Below, piece by piece: positions 25,321-36,974 of a stretch of 64,000 bases of DNA. A program made the translations under genes and the position numbers. Source of the stretch: Tolypeutes matacus (Eukaryota; Chordata; Mammalia; Cingulata; Chlamyphoridae); assembly GCA_026826555.1 (NCBI GenBank), contig JAKSZT010054324.1, positions 6,423,063 to 6,487,062 of the forward strand, read 5' to 3'. Every line of letters starts with the position of its first letter. Position 1 is the stretch's first letter. The notes beneath the pieces were generated by a model, which did no database searches, had not been told where the DNA came from, and saw nothing but the letters and a program-made list of their open reading frames with translations.

Positions 25321-26879
25321 AATGACTCTGCAATACTGTTTCTGAAGGGAGTAAGGAACCTAAGGTTGATGAGTGAAAGTTCTCTGTGCGAACTTCCTTA
25401 AAATTAATTTGGTTCTGCAGTCAGAAGAGTGAAGTCTAGCAAGGGACAAATTCTATCTGTGAGCAAATCATTTCTTTTTTGTTGTCTATACATGTTTTGC
25501 CACAGCTCTGTTTTTGTGGCATTGACACTGAATCTGGTATTTATAAACTAATATTTTTTCCCAGTTGCAAATGCAAGAAGAGGCGGAGAAGCAGGATCAG
25601 AGAATTTGGCATTTCCAACCTTTCTGTCTTTACAGTAGCAGTAAAATTTCACCTCGAATATATAGCAATCATCTTAAAAATGTATTTTAAATTTTTGAAG
25701 CAAAATTTATTGATATATCTGAAACTGTACAGTCAACTCTACTTCCTCTTAGCAGTTTTGTTTTAGAATAAAGCCCATTTGTAGTGAAGGTTGTGTGGAG
25801 CTTTGGATTAGACAGGAAACACAAAGAATAGGGAATATAAGTAATGGACTGATTCAAGATTAGGGCAGGATCTCTAAATTATCACAAAAGCAAATGATAG
25901 CAGAGCAATAAGCCAGGCCTCACTTAAACTGAGCAACCTTTTTTTACTAGAACAACATTCATCAGACCTCCCTGACTAGTAGGTGAAACCTATCTGTGAA
26001 ATAAAAGTAAAATTATTTTCCTGAGATGTTACTATTAAAAAAGAACGAGGTGCTGGGCTTGAGTGGGAACATTAGTGAGAAACTTGAGGGATTTCTTTTA
26101 TTTTTACAAAATTCCATAATGAGTGTTTATTTTTCCCTTGAGATACCCATTTCCCTTGGCATATATATCAAGAATTCACATGTATACATACATATATATG
26201 TGTGTATGTTTGTATATAATTTTTTAAAAAACTGGATTGAAGACTGCTTCTTATTAGAGTTGCTGATATCTTCATAGATTATTTTTTTTGACTGAACAAA
26301 CACAGCTTAGAACAGTCAAGAGTCAAACCAAGCAAATCATTTGGCTATAGACTGAGTCTGTATAATAAGAACAAATGATCACTAATATGAAAGAATCTGG
26401 TAGGTTCAGTCCACAAAACACAATTGACTAAAGCCATCCTGGGGCCACAGCCAAATCAATTAGGGAAACCAAAGATTACATGGAAGTGAAGATGGACATT
26501 GCATTTTGACATGGTGGTTTTTATACCACATTTTGACTAAGACATTTTATTACCACATATATATTGAGTTGTCCAAAAAGAACAATCATTGAAATTCCAT
26601 CATTTGTTATTAGCAAGTAGTGTTAAAAATAGACAAGAAGTGGGTGAGAGATGCATAGGTGTCAGGAATTTGTAATGACAGGGATGACAGAAATTTAGGA
26701 ATAGAGTAATAGTAAAGGTTGGGGTGAGGGCTAGATGAGATGACCATGGATGGACAAAGAGTACTTGTTATGCATATGACTTGGTCATGAAAATAAGAAC
26801 ACAGGGGATTAAACCCTTAGTGATTTATGATTAACCATAAGGACTACATCGAATAAGCCCCAGTTGAAGACACCAGTTC
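25321..26879. other. Unique-looking stretch
   Basis: No gene or named repeat was recognised. A short TA/TG microsatellite lies near 26183-26216. Confidence 0.4.
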
Positions 26880-27085
26880 AAGTAAAGAGCATGAGCTTTG
26901 AAGCTTTGGAGCCAGAGAATATAAATTAAATTAAATCCTGGCTCTACTAGTTTCCATATGTGTGAGATAAGCCACTTTATCTCTCCAAGCCTCAGGTTCC
27001 TGATCTGCAAAATAGGAATAATAATATCTGCCAGGGAAGGGGAGATTATTCTAAGAATTAAACATGTTATTTGACACCTAGTATA
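26880..27085 (+). mobile_element. MIR SINE
   Basis: Clear sense MIR: 'agagcatgagctttgaagct', 'aaatcctggctctactagtt', 'cctcaggttcctgatctgca', 'aaataggaataataatatct', and the 3' 'aattaaacatgttatttgac'. Confidence 0.85.
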
Positions 27086-27464
27086 TCAAATTTGTATATT
27101 TATTGTTGTGTGTATGGGGGGGTATATATTTAGTGGGATATGATTAAGTCTCAGTGGCCTGTTTATCTTGCATTACTGGCAAAATGACTGTGAAAGTAGG
27201 AGAGGATCCCTTCTAAGATTACCCCCCAACTGACAGAAAGCAGGAAGGAGTAAATATTTGATCAGTTTGACTGTCATAAAATGACCACACATTAACCAAC
27301 CTGTCCACTTAGCCTACATTGGAAAAAAAATTTTTTTTCTCATATAATCTAGAAAATTCATTTGAGCACAGTCATAATCTGGATTTAAGCCATGGAAGAA
27401 TTTATACCATGATGTTATTGATAATTAGGGTGGTGGTGGTAAGGATTGTGGTGATAGTAATTAT
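27086..27464. other. No recognisable feature
   Basis: Contains short G and T runs (27116-27122, 27329-27339) and a TGG/GGT patch near 27430. No gene seen. Confidence 0.35.
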
Positions 27465-27710
27465 GATGTGGATAATAATAGCACCTACCATTTGATTTAT
27501 GTCATGTTATTTCTAAATGTGCTAAGGGAATAATTTTATTAATATTCACAAGAGCCCTACGAGTTAGATACTAAAAATTTTCCTTATCTTAGGATGAGAA
27601 AACTGAAGCACTGACAGGTTTAAGTATCTTGTTCAAGATCTCATGGCTAGGAAGTGTAAGAGTTGGGATTCAAACCCATTAGTTTGACACCAGATCCGGC
27701 ATGCTTAAAA
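27465..27710 (-). mobile_element. MIR SINE
   Basis: Antisense MIR: 'gataataatagcacctacca', 'aatattcacaagagccctac', 'taggatgagaaaactgaagc', 'caagatctcatggctaggaa' and 'tgggattcaaacccattagt'. Well ordered and nearly full length. Confidence 0.85.
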
Positions 27711-27720
27711 ATGATAGGGG

Positions 27721-27901
27721 GAAGCGGCTGTGGCTCAATCAGTAGGGCTCCCATTTACCATATGGGAGGCCCCGGGTTCGGTTCCCGGGGCCTCCTGGTG
27801 AAGGCAAGCCCGCCCGCACGGCGTGGTTAGCTGACCCAGCGAGCACAAGCAGCAAGGGGGGGATAAATGAATAAATAAATAAAATCTTAAAAAAAAAAAA
27901 A
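27721..27901 (+). mobile_element. DAS SINE, long GC-rich type
   Basis: tRNA-derived head with A box 'tggctcaatcagtaggg' and B box GGTTCGGTTCC (27775-27785), the CpG-rich body including 'cccgcccgcacggcg' and 'agcgagcacaagcagcaagg', and a tail of AAATAAAT units plus a poly(A). Flanking AAAAATGATAGGG is present at 27708-27720 and directly after the tail (ATGATAGGG, 27902-27910), so the element landed precisely at the 5' edge of an older DAS copy. Frames on the minus strand through this SINE are not genes. Confidence 0.95.
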
Positions 27902-27907
27902 ATGATA

Positions 27908-28010
27908 GGGAGCAGATGTGGCTCAAACGGTTGAGCACCCTCTTCCCACATGAGAGGTCCAGAGTTTGGTTTCCGGTGCCTCCTGAAAAAAAACAAACAA
28001 CAAACAAAAA
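27908..28010 (+). mobile_element. DAS-type SINE monomer (older)
   Basis: Short tRNA-derived unit: head 'gggagcagatgtggctcaaa', B box-like 'ccagagtttggtttccggtg', then an A-rich AAAC tail. More diverged than its upstream neighbour, which inserted at its start. Confidence 0.85.
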
Positions 28011-28018
28011 AACAACTC

Positions 28019-28130
28019 AGGAAAGCCAATGTGGCTCAGTGGTCTAGTGCTGGCTTCCCTCATATGAGGTCTCGGGTTCAATCCCTGGCCCCCGGTACCA
28101 CAAAAAAAAAAGGAAAAAAAAAAAAAAAAG
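28019..28130 (+). mobile_element. DAS-type SINE monomer (older)
   Basis: Third unit in the row: 'ggaaagccaatgtggctcag', B box 'ctcgggttcaatccctgg', then a long A-rich tail. Together with the previous monomer it may be one dimeric SINE, like the minus-strand dimer at 5225-5434. Confidence 0.85.
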
Positions 28131-29519
28131 ATACACTGCTTCCTGGAATTATCCTAAAGTAATCTGTTTTTTGGCCCTTTCTGTCATCTACATATTTAAC
28201 CATAAGCACTCTGTCAATTTTAACTCCCATTTTCCTGCTAAATCCCAGGTTACTACCCTCAACAAGGACTCCTGATTGCCTCCTTATTGATATCCTTACA
28301 TCTTCTCTTGTCACCTAAAAGAGCAATGTAAAAATCATAATAATAAGATAATAACTAGATATGAAGATCAGGAAGAGGGGAAGAGGAATCTCCTTCCAAA
28401 GATCCTAGGTAGAGAAATGTCACTGTAAACTTAGAAATGAAATCAATATAAAGTCATATGTTATAGTGGAGAATGAACAGGGTTGAGAAAGTAGTCAAAT
28501 GAAGAAAATTATCCCTTTGACAGCATTGTTTGTTTCAAACCTCCTCTACATCCTTCCCATTCACTTATCTTATTCTGTTTCATTGATCCTTCCAAGATTT
28601 GACTGGATAAGACAGCTTTAGGGATAAGAGGCACAATTTTACATGGCTGGTGTGCTTACAATCTAGCATTGGATCCTCCTGGATGTCACTAGTATAATCA
28701 CCAGCACTTTTTTTGTAGAACATTTGTATTCCTCAGCAAAGACGTTTTACTGAAGCCCACTCAATGCAGAGCCTTCACTCGGGATGATTACTATGATACA
28801 TCATCAAGCCTAGGATTTAATTGTCCACAACTTGTTTGAGTACTATTTGCCCTTTCAGATAGCCATCTTTGGCAAAATCAATTTTAGGATGACCTCAATC
28901 CTACTCTCTTCTATGTGGTCCAAATCTGGTCTTTGGAAAGCACATACTTTTGCTCCATCATTGGTGTAAGTGGAGCTTTTCCTTGATAAAAGCCACCATT
29001 CTGTTTATTTTCCTTTTTTGTTTAAACAGATACATGTTAAATACAAATGACTTTGTCTTTCCAAAGTAGGGACAACTATAAATTATCTCCTTAAAGCCCT
29101 TCTCACATGGTGAAAGGTAGAGGGAGTACACGACATACAAATACCTCTCCTTCTAAAGACTTCTCAACTGGCTTCTTCAGTCTTCTTTTTAAAGGCCTTT
29201 AGTTATCCCTATGTGCAATGGGCTAGTGCCAGATAGCCATGGGATAGAAACCATGTATTTTATGCATTGTGGACAAAGTTTAGAAGAAGCTAGCTATAAA
29301 TGGTTACTTTAAAATTTTACATTTTATAGACTCTGTCTATAAATTCTTACCTCAATACAAAACTTTAATTGACTTTTTTCCTTTTCATCCCTTTTCACCT
29401 AGTCCACATTTTTTACTTGCTCTGTTCCCTACTAAATTTCACTGAGCTAAATCTTATGTTTGCCCATCTGCTTTCTTGATGTCTGATTCAAGAAAAAAAT
29501 GGAAATAAAATAGATTCAA
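28131..29519. other. Unique-looking stretch
   Basis: No gene or named repeat recognised. Confidence 0.4.
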
Positions 29520-30060
29520 AGTTCAAAATTTGCGGACACTGCAGAGGGGCTGGGGTGGTCCTCAGCTTGGTTTGTTCACTGGGCATGGCAGAATAGATGG
29601 ACACACCAAACTAGAATAGGAAGACCGGAGGTATACAGCCTCAAATCAGCCTCCTCTACTATTTTATAACATTGTGATGCTAATGAATAATTGGGGTGGA
29701 GCTGGACATAGGTTCCTTCATTAATATACATTAAGGGGTTGAATATGGTGGGGTGGGTACAATCATTATCAGGGAACAAGGTTCTGAGATAGGAAAGTAC
29801 AGAGTAGAGGTCAGTCACAAGGTTTTCCATATGGATATTAAACAGGAGGGTGGAGTGGTTACCATCACAAGGCAAGTACATACAAGGATAAGCCTAGTTC
29901 TGAAATAACCAAAAACAAAGGTAAGTTCAGTCCAGAATTACCATCGCAATAGTAAGTATACAGAAGGGAGAGACTAAGTTTTGAGTAAGCAAAAACAAGG
30001 GTGAGACTTATTTTAGAATGACCATCATAATAGCAGGACTAGGTTAAATACAGCCAGTTT
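29520..30060 (-). mobile_element. Possible antisense LTR
   Basis: Read on the minus strand this is CT-rich and less AT-rich than its surroundings. It has three tandem units of about 80 bp, then pyrimidine-rich sequence, then TATAAAAT at about 29662-29669 and a downstream segment rich in CCTCCGG/CCTCTGC. That layout, U3 tandem repeats upstream of a TATA box, fits an LTR. I see no AATAAA downstream of the TATA box and no defined ends, so the class is uncertain. A 101-residue minus frame at 29576-29881 is incidental. Confidence 0.45.
29861..30045. repeat. About 80-bp tandem repeat (2.3 copies)
   Basis: ACCATC begins units at 29861, 29940 and 30021, spacing 79 and 81. Units 1 and 2 share CAAAAACAAAGG/CAAAAACAAGGG, AAGTACATACA/AAGTATACAGA and a 'ctagttctgaaataacc' versus 'ctaagttttgagtaagc' block; the third is cut after about 25 bp. 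Confidence 0.75.
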
Positions 30061-33000
30061 CAGCAATTTTAGATATTAACTTTTTTGCTATTTTTTTAAT
30101 AATATAAATGCCTCTATATAATCCTTAACCCTCAGTTACAAAGATTCAGGGCAGTGCCTCAATATTTAAGCTATACTGGGTTTTTCTAGTACTACAGTAC
30201 TATGGTGGTCTTGGGAAAGTCACTATTTCTCTTAGTTTCAGGTACTCGATCCATTAAAGCCTATCACACTGAGCCTTTCTTCCTAGATTCCAGTTCTATT
30301 CTTTTACTACACTTCAATCATTTTTGAAGCCAAAAGGCAAAAGAATATTGCAGACTAGCAATGTAATTATTCTTATTTGCCTAAATCTGTGGCAGGAATT
30401 ACTTTATTAAAAGAATAAGAAGGAAGCAGAAAATGAAAATATTTTTTGAGATGATAAAAAATGGACTCATGTCTATAAACAATATCAGGAACTAGACTTG
30501 AGGGAAAAACAGACCATTTTAGCTACCTACACCAGTATTCTTTAACCTCTTGACTGAAACATTGTTTTCAAAATCTCAAAACAATTTCTATAAATGTTTC
30601 ATCTCATTAACATTGCACTGATATGTAGTATGTACCATTTTGTTCCATGTCAAAAGTTATTTACTATCACATAGATAAATGTTTTAAATAAACGAATTGG
30701 GGATAGAAAATTTTACTTTAAAATACTACTCCAAATAATTTAAATTTTTTTATGGTTTGGAAAACAGTATGCAATTGGAGTTAAGATTCCATTCCATGTT
30801 ATTAACAGCCATATAGCTCTCTTTAGATTTAATTTGTGTTGTTATTTCCATAGATTGAAAGATTACTAAAATGAGCAAATAACCTCATAAAGCTAGCTAG
30901 AGCATCTACCATAGTATAAATCCAGGTCTCCTACTTGTGCAAAGCAGAGATAGCTATCTTTCTCAATATTGCAACCTGTTTCATTTCACACAGAGGTTTC
31001 ATATTTGCATCCCAATTTTCTAACCTTGAATGTTGGGGTCTTCCATATATTTAATGAAATCTGCTAAAAAATCTTCAGTTCTCCTCAAGTAAGCAATCCT
31101 ATTGCAGACTCACCTCTCTCTCCCTTGACTCTTTTGGAGCCCAAATAAGATTTGTGCTCTGACAGAGTGAGCATTTACTTTATCAGAAAGCATATTAGGG
31201 TGGGCATGTCTCAGCATAATGTGCACCAGAATCAGATAGGATGATTAATTTGTTCTGCTGTTAAGCAGATAATAAAATGATTTCAGCATGTAGATATGGC
31301 ACTGCCAGCACTTTCGGAAATATATGTAACATATTTCATCCTAAGTCTGGCCAAGTCCAAGAACCTTTTACAAATTCAGTAACATTTACAGGAAAGACAA
31401 TGCTTTACCCAGAACTTAGAAATGTTTACCTAAGATGAGTTAAGACGATACTAAGAATTATTTAAAGGCAATGTCAGTTATGTGTATGCCATAAAGTTTC
31501 TTTTTTACTAGGCTAGTCTTAGCTAATTTCTTCAATGTTTAAACGTTTTTAAAAATTAGAACAAAATGAGGAGACACATGTAAACCAAAGCTTTTAGAAT
31601 TTTAATAAGCAAAGAAGGCTTATTAAAATTTTATTCTGAATAATAACTTGCTGGGTCACCAAGGTAATTGTTAATGTGCATGCATGCGTGTGTGTGTGTG
31701 TGTGTGTATCCCATAAATTCTAATTATCCTTAAAACTCTGGCTTATGCTTAAGGGACAGACACCATTTGCTAGGATTATACATTGGTGTACTCATTCATG
31801 AAATAATGTGAAAATATGCATCAAAAGTGTTAAAAATGCGATCATTCTTTGAACTGACAGTTACACTCATGAAGATCAAGTAACTATCCTGAAAAGTCAT
31901 CAATGATCTATAGACTAAACTGCTTATTGCAGAATAATTTGTAATTTGAATCAAATTGTTAAACCAAAAAGGAATGATTAAATTTTGATACATTCATAAG
32001 ATAGAATATACCGGATAGAATTATATTTTCAGGGTTTTAATTGAATGGAGAGAATTAGATAAAATTTTAAATGAAAAAGCTAGATATATCTTATGGGTAC
32101 ATTAAGTAAACCATTATTTAAAAATAATCCCTTTGATTATCCCTGGTTGAGACATTTTTATTCTCTTCTCTAAAATTGTATTTTATTGTTATGATGAAAA
32201 TGTTTCTCCTTTTCAACCAGAAAAATAACCATAGTAAAGATAACCATTATGTGAGTAGATTAGATGGACAATAATACTTTACTGATGGTATTTCATGAAG
32301 TCAAAATAATTTATTAATGCTTTCAAAGACTTTCTGAAAGCTGATTAATTATGCAGACTGTGAAAGCCTTAACTTTAGTAAAATGGTGTGGAAAATGTAG
32401 GCAACTTTGCAGACCTACTTAAAATCACCTTCATTTTGGATTTATCTTCATCTATCTATGCTGTTTAAAAGAAGGATTTACAAAGAGTTAATGTTTAATG
32501 TTTCAAAGTCAAAATATTTATACTTTTAAATTGAATTTTTCTATTGATTGCTTTTTTATCTTTATTTTCCATATGGCTGTTCATCATTGTGAGAGTAGTC
32601 TTCCTATACGAGGTACAGAGTGGTTTCAAAGAAGTCAAAACAGACAAACTTCACTTGCTAAATTATGATTTTGAAAAAGGTAAAATCCTGAATTTATGCA
32701 AATATAAAATGAACCTGTCAAAGACTTCCATCAACTTATTAATTAATAAGAGAACTGGTAAGCTGTTAAGAATGATTCAAATGAGAATTTGACTTGCAGA
32801 GATTAATATTCTCTACTGGACAAAATTAATTTTTGTTACTGTGGACAGCAATTATTTACATTGCTTTAGTTAGGAATTATTTGCATGGCCCTCAGTTTTC
32901 CACAACTTGCCTCCTATGCTACAAACTTTAAAAGAGCCTATACAAAAGAAAGTCATTCAAAGATGCATACACGTAGAATCAGATAATCCTCCATAATTTT

Positions 33001-33719
33001 CTTTGCCTATTTCCATATCCTAGACAATTTTCCCTGACAGCCTCAGGTATTATTTCTTATGGATTTATGTGGAACATTAAAAATTATGTCAGAAGAGAAA
33101 ATTTGCACTAGAGCCAAAATGTATCTCTCCCACAAAAGTATTTAAGCTTCATTTTCCATAGATCATCTTCTGTAGATCATACACTTATTTGTCATCAGTA
33201 TGTGTCTCTAGATTACTGTTTTCCACTTTCTTCCCTTTCTTCAGACATACGGTCTGATTTAAATAAATTCCTGTGAATGTGGAAAAATATCCCATAAGGA
33301 ATTTAGAATAAAACAGATTGGTTTTTTACTATTCCTGTGTTGTTTCCTAAAGCCAAGTGCCTGCTACAGTGGCTGGCATATAATAGATACAAAATTAACA
33401 GTTGTGGAATGAAAGATGGGAGACTAAGAAGTCCTTTATTTATAAAGCATTTTGGTCCCTTAGAAGACATAGTGTAGAGGATGCACCACTTCCTGGGAAC
33501 TGAGAATAAAGCTCTTAATTGAAGTTGGAGGGTAAAACATCATTCTTAAAAGTTATTCAATTATAGGGAAAGGTACTACCAAGAAAACAGGAAACTTACT
33601 CCAAGGTAAAGAAAAATCAAAGAATAGCAATCCTTTTCAAGGGTGGTATTTTTAATCAACTAATAATCCCTGTCACAGCACAAGTTCCCACTATATTTCC
33701 TCAGCCTAGGCAAATATAG
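30061..33719. other. Unique-looking AT-rich stretch
   Basis: No gene recognised. A (TG)n microsatellite lies at about 31687-31707, and weak L2/MIR-like wording occurs near 33340-33415 ('ggctggcatataatagatac'). Confidence 0.4.
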
Positions 33720-34718
33720 TAGATGCTGCCACATGGGACAAGGGATGGCAGTCAGGGCAGTCAGAAGACAAACCAAAAAGCCCAGGAAGGCAGAGGCTGG
33801 GAAAGGAGTAATAAGAGTAATAAAAGCTTTGAAAAGCTCCCACATATTCCAGATAACCTAGAATCCATCCACATCTATGTCCGGGACTGGATGCATCTTC
33901 AAAAAAGACCTGAAGAGACCCTAAGCCCTCAGCACTGGCTGACCTTCAGGCTCCACACAAGCAGGAAGTGAAGACAAAGCAAGGTATAAACCGCCTTGAA
34001 GTAGTACCAAAACAGGCTAATCTGAAGACACAGACAGGTTTTTGTTTTGTTTTATTTTTTTATTTTTTGGTCCCAAGCATTTAAGGTAATCTCTATCAAA
34101 TCACTAGCTGACCAGTAAGCTACAAGAATAGAAACTTCAGTAGGCAGACATGACAAATATAGACTTTACAAAATTAGTTAGAAAAGTCACCAAACAAACA
34201 AACAATAGGAACCACAACAAGCAGCAACCATGGACACTGAGGAAGGAGGAAAATATAATGAAAAGAGTTGCCACATTATAATATTTAAAATATATAGTTT
34301 TTCACCAAAATTTACAAAGCTAATAAAGAAACAAGACAGTGTGGCCCATTCACAGGAATAAAGGAAATTGATGAAAACTCCCTGAGAAAGCCCATACATT
34401 CAACATACTAAATCAACAGTCTTAAATATACAAAAAGCACTGAAGGAAATCAGCACAACAAACAGAAATTATCAATAAAGTGATATAAATTATAAGAAGG
34501 AATCAAACAGAAATTTTGTAGTTGAAAAGCGACATCAGTGAAATGGGAAAAATTACTAGAGGATTTCAATAGCAGATTTGAACAGACAGGAATGAATCAG
34601 CTCACTTGAAGATAGAAAAATTGAAATTATTCAGTCTGAGTAGTGAAAAGAAAACAGAATGAAGAAAAGCGAACTGAGTATAAGAAACCTGTGGGACACC
34701 ATTAAAAGTACCAGCATA
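33720..34718 (+). mobile_element. L1 5' UTR / early ORF1 fragment
   Basis: Sense L1 5' end of the same general type as the L1 at 17.8 kb. It has 'gggactggatgcatcttcaa', 'agcaggaagtgaagacaaag', 'aaaacaggctaatctgaaga', then ORF1 start-type sequence 'gaggatttcaatagcagatt', 'aatgaagaaaagcgaactga' and 'acctgtgggacaccattaaa'. The shared ORF1 part aligns to about 18870-19020. It breaks off at 34718 where a Tigger-like sequence begins. Confidence 0.8.
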
Positions 34719-35040
34719 TAGTCATAACTTGGTACTTGACTGTTTTGAAACTTGTTGAATTTGGTACTTGACGCATTTTGACACAAAAATTTTGTCCCAG
34801 TACTCTTCATTTGTTTGGTAGTTGACAAACAAGCTAAAACTTGTTGGTGTTAGTTGCTACGTGTCTCGCTACCCTTTCCAGCCAAAACAAAGGGTCACGT
34901 ATTAATCACACAGTAGCTCTTGCCCTGCATACATCCTATTATGGTCTTGTCTTAGCTTCTGTGGTCATTTTGTGTATTTTTGCACTTTTTTTCTCATCAT
35001 GGATCCCAAAAAAATGAGCATTGATAGTGCTGAGCAGAAA
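34719..35040 (+). mobile_element. Tigger (pogo-like) DNA transposon, 5' fragment
   Basis: Begins at a TA (34719-34720) within the L1 with 'gtcataacttggtacttgac', has internal 'cagtactcttcatttgtttg' and 'tagttgacaaacaagctaaa', and reaches an ATG at 34999 with frame MDPKKMSIDSAEQ, plausible for the N-terminus of a Tigger transposase. It stops abruptly at about 35040 where ERVL integrase sequence starts. Subfamily not assigned. Confidence 0.55.
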
Positions 35041-35330
35041 ACCCTTCCATGTGGAAGTGGTCCAATGTATTCAACCTGCCACCAGGTAGCAGGCTGATCA
35101 CTTAGGGGAGTGGTGCCATATCAGGGGCTGAGAGTGGGTCTCTGCTGCTGCTGGCAGATTGGGCACTCAGCAGTGGCTGTAGCCAAGTGAGTCCATCCTT
35201 ACCTCCATGGCCACTTTGTTCACGAGCCCATTGGGCAATGACAGGAGTGGCTGGGGCAAGAGGCTGAGTATTAGCCAGAGAGTGGGTCATTTTATCTACT
35301 TATTAAAATCTTCCTCTGCAGAAGTCACCC
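35041..35330 (-). pseudogene. pol: ERVL integrase N-terminal remnant
   Basis: The minus frame 35102-35290 reads PATPVIAQWAREQSGHGGKDG, the region that in this family precedes and includes the zinc-binding HHCC domain. The next part in another frame contains DQPATWWQ and DYIGPLP-like residues (35041-35100), the start of the catalytic core. Sequence breaks at 35041 before the catalytic D,D-35-E residues could be complete. Confidence 0.75.
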
Positions 35331-35696
35331 TCTGGTGAACATTTATATGGGACACAAATATTTTCATGTTTTTTGCCCACTCAGAAAGGTCTATCCACAT
35401 AGCTCTTTCCCAGACCTCCTTGTCACCAATTTTCCAATCATGTTCCTTCCAAGTCCCTGATCATCCAGCCATACCATTGGCAATGGCCCATGAATCAGTG
35501 TTCAAAAGCACATCCAACCATTTCTTCTTCCAAGTAAAATAAACAATCAGGTGCACTGCTCAAAGTTCTGCCCACTGGGAGGATTTGCCCTCACCACTGT
35601 CCTTCAGTGATGTACCAGAAAAGGTCTACTTTTGGGTGGTACCTGCATATAGTGCAGAACCATCTGTAAACCAGTCCCAAGTTTTCTCTTCCTTGG
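35331..35696 (-). pseudogene. pol: ERVL RNase H remnant
   Basis: The minus strand at 35653-35670 encodes FTDGSA, the first catalytic-aspartate motif of retroviral RNase H. Flanking residues fit a retroviral RNase H with tryptophan-rich sequence. The frame is interrupted. Confidence 0.7.
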
Positions 35697-36974
35697 TCAA
35701 CTGATTGGAAGGGACTCTCCAAGTGGCCAAAGATGTGGGCTGGGAAAGATAAGGTAACATGGCAGGGGTGGTGACCATGGCATTTGGGTTACTTCCTCAT
35801 GTAACTTACTTGTGCCTTCAGGACTTTCTAAAGCCCTATCTCCTATATACCACTTCCACTTTATTATGGAGTGCTGCTGTGCACTCCCAACTTTATGGTT
35901 TGGTGGGTCAGACAATACCCAGCTCATGATAGTCAACTCAGGTCTCATGGTAACTTGATGGCTTATGGTTAAGCATTCAGTCTCTATTAAGGCCCAGTAG
36001 CAGGCCAAAAGTTGTTTCTCAAAAGGGGAAGTGTTATCTGCAGAGGATGGCAGGACCCTGCTCCAAAATCCTAAGGGTTTGTGTAGTGATTCTTCTATAG
36101 GCACCTGTGAAATGCTCCAGACAGCATCTCTATTTGCCACTGAAACTTCCAGCACCATTGTATCTGCTGGATCATATGGCACAAGTGGTAGTGCAGCTGG
36201 CACAGCAGCCTGGAACTATCACAGAGCCTCCTCTTGTTCTAGTACCCAAACTAAACTAGCAGGTTTTTTGTTCACTTGGTAAATGGGCAAGAGTGGCACA
36301 CCCAAAATGGGGAATGTGTTGTCTCCAAAATCCAAAGAGACCAACTAAACATTGTGCCTCTTATTTAGTCGTAGGAGGGGCCAGATGCAACAGCTTATCC
36401 TTCACTTTAGAAGGGATATCTTGACATGCCCCACACCACTGAACACCTAGAAATTTCAGCGAGGTGGAAGGTCCCTGTATTTTTGTTGGATTTATCTCCC
36501 ATCCTCTCTCATGCAAATGCTTTACCAATAAGTCTAGAGTCTTTGCTACTTTTGCTCACTTGGTCCTTTCAACATGATATCATCAATATAATGAACCAGT
36601 GTGATGCCTTGTGGGAGGGAGAGATGATCACATTCCCTGTGGAAAATATTATGACATAGGGAAAGTCGATATACTCCTGAGGCCAGACAGTGAAGGTATA
36701 TTGCTGGCCTTACCAACCAAAAGCAAACTGTTTCTGGTGGTCCTTAATAATGGCAATTGAGGAAAAAGCATTTGCCAGATCAATAGCTGCATGGCAGGTA
36801 CCAGGGGATGTGTTGGTTTGCTCAAGAAATGATACCGCATCTGGTACAGCAGCTGCGATTGGAGTCACCACCTGGTTAAGTTTGGGATAATCTACTGTCA
36901 TCCTCCAAGATCCACCTGTTTTCTGCACAGACCAGATAGGAGAGGTGAATGGGGATGTGGTGGGAATCACCACC
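35697..36974 (-). pseudogene. pol: ERVL reverse transcriptase remnant (main part)
   Basis: Two larger minus frames remain. 36710-36973 holds the fingers region with [13 protein letters not shown] and [12 protein letters not shown] (the first catalytic aspartate lies in the AIDLANAF segment). 35697-36203 holds the connection region with PYDPADTMVLEVSVA, PLGFWSRVLPSSAD and LLACYWALIETE. Between them the YIDD active-site tetrad is still readable at 36579-36590. Frameshifts separate these blocks. The N-terminal part continues across the LTR-tRNA insertion at 37413-37477. Confidence 0.85.
36969..36974. repeat. 6-bp target-site duplication, left copy
   Basis: ACCACC here and at 37413-37418 exactly bracket the LTR-tRNA chimera. 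Removing the insertion and one copy restores continuous ERVL pol sequence (minus strand GGTGGTGATTCCC) in one frame. Confidence 0.85.

Noticed and set aside
27735..28029. Minus-strand frames of 90-96 residues with cysteine- and proline-rich sequence, also at 50631-50823
   Set aside because: They are translations of the GC-rich DAS SINE in antisense; the same residues recur at each SINE copy.
29576..29881. 101-residue minus frame
   Set aside because: Lies in LTR-like sequence and starts within the tandem repeat; no recognisable domain.
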